Shown piece by piece: positions 24,601 to 32,929 of a stretch of 64,000 nt of DNA. Position numbers and translations under genes: made by a program. Source of the DNA: Rhizoclosmatium globosum (Eukaryota > Chytridiomycota > Chytridiomycetes > Chytridiales > Chytriomycetaceae); assembly GCA_002104985.1 (NCBI GenBank), contig MCGO01000031.1, forward strand, positions 1-64,000, given 5' to 3'. A model generated the notes under the pieces. The model was not told where the DNA came from, searched no databases, and worked only from the letters and a program-made list of their open reading frames with translations. Within the stretch, counting starts at the first letter, position 1. Each line of letters opens with the position of its first letter.

Positions 24601-26978
24601 CTTTCCGGCAAAGGAGTGAACCACAAATGGTTGTTTATGGCAAACTGCGGCAGCTTGTCAGCTTCCAGATCATGCACACAGTCAGGGCAAATATTCAAAA
24701 TAATTTCTTCATTTGGTCCAACTCGAACAGACGGACCTACATCCGGCATTGGGATAGGGCGGTTAGAAACTCCCAGCTTTGACAATAGGCAACCAGGGAA
24801 GATGTCAGCCACTTCAGGGGGTGAATAGAATGCCAACACTTCCTCTTTGTTGCAATCACTGTGATGTTGTAGGTTACGTTGAATGCTCTATTGACAGTGA
24901 GACTTAGTAATTCTTCGAGAAAAGAACATACCGACTTCAAATTCTCCGACATTGTTGAAACCTCAAATTGCTTCACAACTGTACCAAACGATTGCACATT
25001 GCACACACAACACACTCGTCCTTTCCAATAGTCTACATTCATCACTGACTTCAAATCATTGTAAATATATTCTTCATTCATTCCAACTTGAACAGGACAA
25101 CACATCATTTTCTCAATTTGAGTCAAATGATTGAATCTTTCCGGCAAAGGAGTGAACCACAAATGGTTGTTTATGGCAAACTGCGGCAGCTTGTCAGCTT
25201 CCAGATCATGCACACAGTCAGGGCAAATATTCAAAATAATTTCTTCATTTGGTCCAACTCGAACAGACGGACCTACATCCGGCATTGGGATAGGGCGGTT
25301 AGAAACTCCCAGCTTTGACAATAGGCAACCAGGGAAGATGTCAGCCACTTCAGGGGGTGAATAGAATGCCAACACTTCCTCTTTGTTGCAATCACTGTGA
25401 TGTTGTAGGTTACGTTGAATGCTCTATTGACAGTGAGACTTAGTAATTCTTCGAGAAAAGAACATACCGACTTCAAATTCTCCGACATTGTTGAAACCTC
25501 AAATTGCTTCACAACTGTACCAAACGATTGCACATTGCACACACAACACACTCGTCCTTTCCAATAGTCTACATTCATCACTGACTTCAAATCATTGTAA
25601 ATATATTCTTCATTCATTCCAACTTGAACAGGACAACACATCATTTTCTCAATTTGAGTCAAATGATTGAATCTTTCCGGCAAAGGAGTGAACCACAAAT
25701 GGTTGTTTATGGCAAACTGCGGCAGCTTGTCAGCTTCCAGATCATGCACACAGTCAGGGCAAATATTCAAAATAATTTCTTCATTTGGTCCAACTCGAAC
25801 AGACGGACCTACATCCGGCATTGGGATAGGGCGGTTAGAAACTCCCAGCTTTGACAATAGGCAACCAGGGAAGATGTCAGCCACTTCAGGGGGTGAATAG
25901 AATGCCAACACTTCCTCTTTGTTGCAATCACTGTGATGTTGTAGGTTACGTTGAATGCTCTATTGACAGTGAGACTTAGTAATTCTTCGAGAAAAGAACA
26001 TACCGACTTCAAATTCTCCGACATTGTTGAAACCTCAAATTGCTTCACAACTGTACCAAACGATTGCACATTGCACACACAACACACTCGTCCTTTCCAA
26101 TAGTCTACATTCATCACTGACTTCAAATCATTGTAAATATATTCTTCAAGCTCCTTTGATGGTGCAATCAAAATATTGTTTTTGCGTATATACTCAATTT
26201 CGGCAGGAGAATAGACGTCTTGAGAAATGGCTGAGAGAGACTCCACAGTAAATTGAAGTTCATTAGTTGGGGAGCATTCCTGTTTGGTTAAGTTGCGCTT
26301 TAAGTAGTTTTCATTTTTGTGCTCCAGAATAGTCGTAGAATTTTGCTGATAGTAGGAATGTGAACGTTTATGATCCTGCTCTTGGGCCACTTGTTTTCGA
26401 ACACTTAGAGGGATGGAACCAGTATATTTATGTTGATAACAAAGCCCATTAGGGCCAGCTTTTCGAGTACATTGAGCACCTTTTTGAGTGAGAGCTGAAC
26501 AAGAAGTTGAAGTTGGTATTACAGGAGGTGGATCCAAAACTTGATTGATAAGTGTCACTGTATCTGTGTCAAAATCTTTCACAAGAGAGATTGCTGGAAT
26601 TTGGCTTTGAGTTTGCTTTTGAGACACTGATGCAGCAAATTGTAAGAAATTACACAAAGACGAAGAACGTGAATACCTGGAAGTTCCGAAAGGGGTAGGT
26701 CAAGGGTGTGATTTGTGTTTTGCAAGCCTGGCCTCTCGGTGGATCCTCCCTGCACAGAAACTGAATGTCTTAGAGAGTTCAGAGGCATATCCTGATCTAG
26801 TTGGGGAAGTTCTGGTTCCTGGACTTGTAGTGGCAGTTCTTGAGGTTGCAACGGCTGAGAGAACAGCAAAGGCTGGGATGGTGCTACTCAGTTGTTAAAG
26901 ACATCAGGGTAACTCTGTCAATCAAATCCTACTCTCACTTGGTTTCTTGTGTGTGTTCAACCTTCGGGCCTTTGGCAT
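18629..26978 (-). CDS. Helentron Rep-helicase, 11 exons, intact
   Basis: Exons inferred from GT-AG signals (leftward): 26978-26939, 26883-26677, 26626-26004, 25959-25468, 25423-24932, 24887-24260, 24209-23426, 23380-22477, 22429-22299, 22251-19172, 19122-18629. They sum to 7,875 nt, an exact 2,625 codons. In order: a small Cys-Cys-Cys-His motif (KGAQCTRK...CYQH, about residue 125-150); a block with CPDC resembling the DUF6570 module found before Helitron Reps, here in three tandem units (about 250-780); a Helitron-like N-terminal domain with NPVAQAIWF and the HUH-type pair H-G-H (LRLHGHWL, about 1165); a cysteine-rich segment; the Tyr motif Y-x3-Y-x2-K in FYMFDYTFK (about 1410). A Pif1-type helicase follows: Walker A GIGGSGKS (about 2050), Walker B IIIIDEIS (about 2120), GGDWLQMPS, and AITPEKVQGMSL near the end. 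The start rests on a 40-nt first exon and is less certain. Confidence 0.88.
24542..26149 (-). repeat. Tandem triplication of 536 bp inside the Rep-helicase gene
   Basis: Three essentially identical 536-bp units lie head to tail; copy B has one. Each unit includes coding sequence, a complete 44-nt intron (GTATGT...TACTAAG...AATAG) and the next coding sequence. After splicing each adds 492 nt, or 164 residues, and the junction reads GMNEEYIYNDL in frame. Each unit contains one CVCN and one CPDC cysteine pair. The identity between units indicates a very recent expansion or a continuing homogenisation. Junctions carry short ATTCATTC-type repeats. Confidence 0.93.
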
Positions 26979-27126
26979 TCTTGGATTGTTTCAGTGGTGA
27001 TTTTCAAGATCATCAAAACATGGAATGCTTCTTGTTACAATATATGAGTCACGAACAGTCATACATTATTATTAAATTAAGACGAAAATAAATAAAGAAA
27101 ATAAATAAAAGAATCAAGATACAATA

Positions 27127-27909
27127 TCAAACTACAACGTCTTCATCTTCCTCATCCTCCTCCACATTCTCCACTTCACCACCTCCACGATACAACAATG
27201 TAACAGACTGAGGCTTAAAGTGTAGATGGGGACGGCTATGCTGCTCAGAGGTCGAGATGGTGAATTCCACAAGAACGACAGAGTCGATGGTAAGCTCTTC
27301 GTCCAGAAGTTCAAGGTCCCTGTAGAATGAAAACTCAGTCGTTCCATCGTAGATGGGAACTATATGACACATTAGCAATGAAAGCAAACCAAACAACTTA
27401 CCATCTTCAAACTTCTTAGAGAAGATGAGTCCTCCTTCACAAGTCATTGCATGGGTTTCAGAGGGATCCAAGTGCATGTTACGAGCAGCTTCGGCTAAGA
27501 AGAGTTCAAACTTGTCTGTCTGGAATACTTGACCAACAATTTCAGAGAGCTCCACATTATCAGACCCTGCGTGGATGACCTTTGGTGACTTAAGACAAGC
27601 GGCATCCACGAGCTTGAGTACAACAAAGAAGTGCAAGGGGTGGTGGTTGGTGTCACAGTATGTTCCTTTCCGTACTTCGCCACGTGGAGCTTCCTTCGTT
27701 GCGTTTCGAATGCGGATTCTTGTGCCTGTTCGAAGCTTCTCCATCAAGCCTGCATCGACACGACCTCTCATCGGTACGACTTGAGCGACCCTTGCAGAAA
27801 CAACTGGCGGAAGACCCATTGGTTCATCAAGACCCGCTCGACCATGGCCGTAAGAATCATAATGAATGTGACGAGCTGAAGAGGACGAAGTGTTCTGTGG
27901 TCCAAGCAT
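27127..27909 (-). CDS. Helentron accessory protein, 246 aa, unknown family (copy A)
   Basis: Second gene of the element, upstream of and codirectional with the Rep-helicase. It starts at ATG 27909 and stops at 27127. A 42-nt GT-AG intron (27360-27401) happens to be in frame, so the unspliced frame also reads through at 260 residues. The protein has an N-terminal Ser-rich tail, a core with GTRIRIRNATKEA and FFVVLKLVDAA, a helical middle, and a C-terminal strand-rich part (SVVLVEFTIS, FKPQSVTLLYRGG) ending in a Glu/Asp run. Beta-strand spacing resembles an OB-fold, which would suit a single-strand DNA-binding helper like the RPA-type genes of plant Helitrons, but that is weak inference. A TATATA sequence lies about 50 bp before the ATG (27957-27965). 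The predicted protein is the same in copy B. Confidence 0.75.
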   Translation of the reverse strand: MLGPQNTSSSSARHIHYDSYGHGRAGLDEPMGLPPVVSARVAQVVPMRGRVDAGLMEKLRTGTRIRIRNATKEAPRGEVRKGTYCDTNHHPLHFFVVLKLVDAACLKSPKVIHAGSDNVELSEIVGQVFQTDKFELFLAEAARNMHLDPSETHAMTCEGGLIFSKKFEDGKLFGLLSLLMCHIVPIYDGTTEFSFYRDLELLDEELTIDSVVLVEFTISTSEQHSRPHLHFKPQSVTLLYRGGGEVENVEEDEEDEDVVV

Positions 27910-29265
27910 TTAGATTAGAAAGGATTTTAATAGGAGAAGGAGAGTGATGATGGACGGGATATATAGCGTTTCCGAAGCAATGTTTGAGTCATACCTTATC
28001 ACTTTGCTGTTTGGTATCCCGCCTTAGTAAACAGACATCGCCAAAGCTCCTCCGACAAAGAAACACGTTTGTTTCATGACGATTACGATTCTAATGTTTA
28101 CGAAAGATAATCAGAAGGGAAGTAGAGGTTGGAGGGATAGAAAAGAAAGAGTTGGAGAGAAAGGAGAAAGTGGCTCGAGGCGAATAAATGAAGTTGAGCG
28201 ATTGAAAGGAATGAAAGGAAACTCACAAGATATAGATGATGCACAGAACGACAAAGGATTGAGCATTCGTGAATAGCTTTGGACTGTGGGAAAGTGAAAA
28301 AGTGAAAATCAGAGAGGGAGAAAGAGAAAAGAGAATAGAAGAAAAGTACACAGACAAAAAATAATAATAAACCAATTACTGGAAAGTCCTTTACGTTTGG
28401 AAGGCTGAATGAAAGTTCAGGTATTCTATGATTCGTGCCTCGTTTTCTATTTACCAAATGTTTTTTGCTAAAGAATAGAAAATAAGCGTGTATTAATGCT
28501 TTTTAATGGTTGGAATATTTAGGGAGAGTGTAGAATGTGCTGGAAGGTTGTGGAAGGCAACCCAACTTCATTCCAAAAAAGTAAAGTATTTTTTCAGTTA
28601 ATCCAGAACGCGACGAGGACTTAATAAATCCACAAATGAATATTGTTTTATTATTATGAGAAAGTATGACGTTCTATGGTCTTGTATTTAGACCAGAATT
28701 GTGGTTTGAGTTTTGGGTTGAACACCACTTGGCTGCGACTCGGGAACGCTTGAAGCGATTTGGCTGAAACTTAAGGAAACAATTACTAAAACTCATATTA
28801 TTGTCTGCTTAGAATATCGAAACAATCGAACAAAGAATAAAAGAGCTGCGCGGAGGCGCACACCTCGAACCCAACACGCGCAACTCGGGACCCTGAGCCG
28901 TTATCGGGAAAAACGGCTCTAGGTTGCCTTCGTATTTTGTTGTTTCATCATTTAATAAAATTGGAGGGGAATCAGGAGAAAATTGAGGGAGGAGATAGAT
29001 TTTGAAGGAATTGGGTTCTGCCTGCCTCACGGCCGCCACGAACGCACCACCGCCGTCACTCCACTCTTATTTAACAATTTAATAATACTTTTACTTTATT
29101 TACGATTTGTTTGGAGTGGATGTTGTTTGGTTGGGGTTCCGGTTTTGTCCTCGGAAAAAGCAGGACCGTGGAAAAAGCCCAGGCAAAAAAAAACACAGAG
29201 CTTCCCACGGTTGAGGTTCTGCCAAAAAGGTTCGACTCGCCTACACACACATCGCAGAAGAAACC
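27910..29265 (-). other. Helentron 5' non-coding region
   Basis: About 1.36 kb between the 5' hairpin and the first gene. No convincing coding frame; short ORFs here mirror those of copy B only because the DNA is the same. It holds a strongly pyrimidine-rich tract read leftwards (28340-28120) ending in CCCACAG with a GTGAGT donor-like site about 56 nt on, so an untranslated leader exon is possible. A stable hairpin lies at 28895-28919 and a GC-rich segment at 28845-28890. Confidence 0.5.
28895..28919. repeat. Eight-bp-stem hairpin in Helentron 5' region
   Basis: GAGCCGTT and AACGGCTC pair across a nine-base loop; preserved in copy B. Function unknown; it could be a replication or transcription structure of the element. 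Confidence 0.55.
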
Positions 29266-29290
29266 CCTGACTGGGTAAACCCAGCCAGGA
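29266..29290 (-). repeat. Helentron copy A 5' terminus: hairpin
   Basis: The first 25 bases, read leftwards from 29290, start TCCTGGCTGGGT and fold into an 11-bp stem with one G-T wobble and a two-T loop (CCTGGCTGGGT / ACCCAGTCAGG). The outer 13 bases are the 5' half of the asymmetric inverted repeat pair. The same sequence begins copy B at 54731. Confidence 0.88.
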
Positions 29291-30651
29291 ACAGCAGATA
29301 CCAAAGCAGCCAAGTTCTCAGCACATGGATTGATTTGTCCATCCCACAATAAGAGCTGAACAATATCGGAACGATTGTTGTTGATTGCTTCCACAAGAAC
29401 TCTGGCGCTCTCTGAGAGCAAATTCATTCGAGGATGGAGAAGGAATGTATGGATTAAATAATTTGGAACAGACATTGATAAGATGGCGCAGTTCTCAAAC
29501 TTTGGATCAATTCGAGGGTCAGCAAGAAGTGTATCAATGACTAGAGAGTGATGATGCCGAATTGCATGTTTCAAGGCTTGGTTTTCTTGAGCTGTTGGAT
29601 CTGAACGTCCATCAAGAAGGAGGGCCTCAATTAAAGGTACATATCGACATCTGCAGGCTTCGATGAACAATGCATCATCATCACGAGTTACATCAATTCT
29701 TGAATCCGAGAGAAGTCTTTGGATAAGAGGAGTATGGTTTTCACCTACTGCACTGAGGAGCGCGAAATTGTTATGCAACGATGGATCAACTCGAGAATCT
29801 CGTAAAATTCGTTCTACAATACCCACTCTCCCCTTCTTTGCGGCCCACTGAAGCACATTTCGATCATTTGGATTCACTCGACCGTCAGAAAGCAATATAT
29901 CGACGATTTCCAAATGACCAACGTCAACTCCAAGATATAAGGCCAGCGAATTATCGACAGAAGGATCAATTCGGGGATCGAGAATCCAAGATTGCAACTC
30001 CTCATACATGCCATACAAGCACAGTAAATTCAAATAAGTGATTCCTCGTTGGAAATTCATTCTGTCGAAACGAGGATCTTTGAGTAGGAGCTTCACAATA
30101 TGTGTATTTTTTGATGCATGAGCAACGTCAAGAGCCGCATTCCTGTGTCCCGAGACGTCAATACGTGGATTTTTCAAGCAAATACCAACTACTTCGACGT
30201 GTTCGAGCTCACACGCCCAACAAAGGAATTGATTGGTAGGTTGAAAATTGAGTTCTTCAAACACAGCCTTTACAAGAGCCATCAGGTACTTATTCGACAC
30301 AGTAAACATTGGATAATTTTTTATCTCTTTCAAGCCATCTGGCGCAATAAGTGTTTGGTGGAAGATAGCTGCTTGAAGTGGAAACGGCAGAGACACCCAA
30401 TTGTCGCTCGCAAGATTCTCCTGTTCCAGTAGCTGCCAAATAGACTTAATGCTTGACTGAATCGACCAAAGCTTCACAAATGTGTTTGCTGATCGCATTG
30501 ATGCAATAGGAGAAGCGATGTAGACTGTCTTGCATGTGAGGCAGAATTCTAACAAGCCATCAAATGGAAGCCTACGAAAGATAAGCTGGATTATTTCTGC
30601 GGGTAAGGACTGTAGCAATGATTTGTTGAGTGCACTGATGGTAGTCTCCAT
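29291..30651 (-). pseudogene. 5' part of split F-box/ankyrin gene A
   Basis: ATG 30651 (METT) opens a family member with an N-terminal F-box-like segment (LPAEIIQLIFRRLPFD, then CLTCKTVY), normally a Skp1-binding adaptor. About ten degenerate ankyrin-type repeats of about 33 residues follow, with the recurrent pattern LL-x-D-x-R-x-D-P. At 29291 the host sequence ends inside AALVSAV and the Helentron begins. The frame runs on into the transposon for about 73 codons to a stop at 29071, so a truncated protein with a transposon-coded tail could be made. The 3' remainder is at 18301-18529. Confidence 0.88.
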
Positions 30652-30879
30652 GATCAAGTTCTATTCTGACAAAAGGCAGACAAAAACTCAAATAAATACA
30701 CGATTTGCAGGATGAAAGGGTTGATTCTCTTGAATGCGTTCAAGCAGTCAAAGGGGTTACAACTCACAACTTACATTCAGAATTTAGTGTTAAGTTCACG
30801 GTACATTTTTTGATAAAGCAAGACATTATACATCTCCAATTACACCAAAAAACCCCTTCATAATAAGAAGGCATCATTT

Positions 30880-31085
30880 TCCAGATATTTCACTCCAAAG
30901 AAAAGCACCAAGTGGGCTATCCGATTCTGCACCAAAACCTCAGCCATAATTCCAGAGGCGTATGCATATCCGTCCCACAAATTACATCTTTTAAGTATTT
31001 CAGAGCTCAGAAGCAACTCGCGGATCAAAGAGAAGCATCATTGAGATGGTCTTTCTTTGAGTCGAAACTTCAACACCAAAGCTAC
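30880..31085 (-). pseudogene. Relic of an F-box/ankyrin gene 3' end
   Basis: Read leftwards, the segment contains KTISMMLLFDPRVASEL followed by stops. Nucleotide similarity then runs through the family's LLFGVK region into an AT-rich tail. It corresponds to the last 60 codons of the intact gene at 45198-46805. It lies between ankyrin gene A and gene C. The rest of the 30652-31171 gap shows nothing else recognisable. Confidence 0.6.
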
Positions 31086-31171
31086 CATGTATTTTGGATG
31101 GGAAGCCTGTTTCAGCGAACTTCAGTTTCAGTTTATTAATAAATTCAAAAACTCCATATCATCACAATTAT

Positions 31172-32863
31172 TCACGACTGTCTAACGGAAAAAATAAGTG
31201 CCAAATCAGACAATCCGTTTTCCATCAAAAATGCTGCGATAGCAATCCGAAACTTTGGAGATAAGCCACTCCTTTGCATTTCTCTATCAAAGGATTCCGA
31301 ATTCGTGCGAATTTGAGTTACAACTCTTTTATCTGAAAAAAGAATCTTGGCGAAGGTCACATTCTGAGCTGTAACCGAAGATATTAAAGCTGCCATATTA
31401 ATATTTCTGACACTGAGATCAAATTGGGGATCTTGGAGCATAACCAGAAGAATTTGATCACGCTTGTGAACAATAGAGTCTGTGAGTAGATTGCTGCAGC
31501 AGTCTTCAGAAAGTACACCTACTCGACAATGCTGAAGTAGGAGTCGGAAAACTTGGGCAGACTTCGAAATAGAAAGAAAGTATCGAGCTTGTTTTTCAAA
31601 CTCTGATTTGATTCTGAGATCAGCAAGCAACAGTTGAAGAACCTCAATTTGGCTATTTATGATAGCAGTTACCAAGGCTTCATTATTCTGAGCGGTTGGA
31701 TCTGCACGTCCATCTTGAAGGAGCTCTTGAGCCAGAGACAATAGTTGTAGTCGGCAACTGTGTATGAAGAGCCGATTGTTGTTGTAGGTCACATTGATTC
31801 TTGGATCCAAAAGGAGACGCTTTATCACTGCAATGTCATTTTCTTTTGCCGCACCAATCAGGGCTGCATTATTTCCCATTGAGGGATACACTCGAGGATC
31901 CTCCAAAAGTCTTTCGACAATTTCCATTCGCCCCAAGCTTGCCGCGTATGCAAGTACATTTCGTTGGTTTGGATCCACTTTAAAGTCTAAAAGCAACGTA
32001 TTGATAACTTTTAAGTGACCAGATCCCACTGCAAGCTCCAGGCCAAACGAAAAGTTGGTTAGTGAATCATCAGGAAACCAACCCTGTAACTCTTCATGAA
32101 TGCCATATTGACACAATAGATTGAAATAATTATGTCCGCCAAGTGCTCTTTTGTGCCGAGGGTCCTTCACAAGCTGTCTCACAATATTTTGGAAACGGAA
32201 ACGATGGGCAATCGTGAGTGCAGCATTATCGTTCTCAGATGGATCCAAAAGCGGATAATCCAGGCAGAATTTGACAACTTCCTCATAATTCAACTGACAA
32301 GCCCAACAAAGCAACCGATTTGAACGCTTGTACATTAGAACTTTCGAATCCACCAATGCTTTCACTAGAGCAAACGCATGTTTCGAAGAATTAATCTTGA
32401 TGATTTTATAGTTTGTGATTGTTTCGTGCGTTGCCTGCGATTTGAGCATTCGATACAAAATGTTGACGTGTAGATTGAATGGGAGGGTCTTGGGTCTAGT
32501 CCATCCAGACACCTCTTTCGGCAAGAAATCCCATACTGAATTGCACCCCAAATGAATCATTCGGAGCTTCAAATACGATTGTGCTGATTCGATGGAAGCC
32601 AATGGAGACACAAGGTATACATATTTGCAGGTCAAGAAGAGTCCAATGTGGTCAATGGGAAGCTTGATAAAAATCAACTGAAGTATTTCTGAAGACAAAG
32701 ACTGAATTGATTTCGTGGAGTGTCGACAGAACTGGCCAATCAGAGGCATTCGCTCCGATGTTTGATCCTTGTTCATGAGAGGAGCCGGTTCATACAACAT
32801 TGAGTTGTACACGTTCACAGAGGCGTCATTCTCTTCTTGAAAATGAGATCCATTGTTGGCCAT
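31172..32863 (-). CDS. F-box/ankyrin-repeat protein C
   Basis: 563 residues from Met at 32863; an in-frame ATG at 32920 is only 9 bp from the stop of gene D, leaving no room for a promoter, and a TATAAAT-like sequence lies between the two ATGs. An F-box-like motif (IQSLSSEILQLIFIKLPIDH) near residue 60 is followed by degenerate ankyrin-type repeats, each with an LL-x-D-x-R-x-x-P turn (LLLDFKVDPNQRN, LLEDPRVYPSMGN, LLLDPRINVTYNN). F-box plus repeat proteins usually recruit targets to SCF ubiquitin ligases; the substrate is unknown. Clean frame, no introns seen. At the position where the Helentron entered genes A and B the base sequence is altered (SSVTAQ). Confidence 0.82.
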   Translation of the reverse strand: MANNGSHFQEENDASVNVYNSMLYEPAPLMNKDQTSERMPLIGQFCRHSTKSIQSLSSEILQLIFIKLPIDHIGLFLTCKYVYLVSPLASIESAQSYLKLRMIHLGCNSVWDFLPKEVSGWTRPKTLPFNLHVNILYRMLKSQATHETITNYKIIKINSSKHAFALVKALVDSKVLMYKRSNRLLCWACQLNYEEVVKFCLDYPLLDPSENDNAALTIAHRFRFQNIVRQLVKDPRHKRALGGHNYFNLLCQYGIHEELQGWFPDDSLTNFSFGLELAVGSGHLKVINTLLLDFKVDPNQRNVLAYAASLGRMEIVERLLEDPRVYPSMGNNAALIGAAKENDIAVIKRLLLDPRINVTYNNNRLFIHSCRLQLLSLAQELLQDGRADPTAQNNEALVTAIINSQIEVLQLLLADLRIKSEFEKQARYFLSISKSAQVFRLLLQHCRVGVLSEDCCSNLLTDSIVHKRDQILLVMLQDPQFDLSVRNINMAALISSVTAQNVTFAKILFSDKRVVTQIRTNSESFDREMQRSGLSPKFRIAIAAFLMENGLSDLALIFSVRQS

Positions 32864-32929
32864 TGTGGTGCAGCTGCTTGGATGTAGAGTGTTTTTCTCT
32901 GTATAAATCTTATATTTCATAATTACAGC

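Larger units (their letters stand above)
18530..29290 (-). mobile_element. Helentron/Helitron2-type rolling-circle transposon, copy A (complete)
   Basis: Element of 10,761 bp (ends ambiguous by one or two T residues) inserted in ankyrin gene A, reading leftwards. It has a 5' terminal hairpin, a 13-bp inverted repeat of the 5' end placed 25 bp inside the 3' end, and a 3' terminal hairpin. It sits between two host T residues with no target duplication. These are the published hallmarks of the Helentron/Helitron2 branch, as opposed to TC...CTRR Helitrons at A^T. It carries a 246-aa gene near its 5' end and an 11-exon Rep-helicase gene. A near-identical inverted copy begins at 54731. Relative to that copy it has two extra 536-bp tandem units. 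All its genes are open, so it could be autonomous. Confidence 0.9.

Noticed and set aside
24542..26149. 536-bp tandem repeats as a CRISPR-like or satellite array
   Set aside because: Units are contiguous without spacers and contain coding exons plus an intron of the Rep-helicase gene.
28098..28457. 119-aa ORF in the Helentron 5' region (also 55563-55922)
   Set aside because: It is present in both copies only because the DNA is identical. The sequence is a translated pyrimidine tract with a Phe/Ser/Leu-rich composition and overlaps likely splice signals; no sign of protein constraint.
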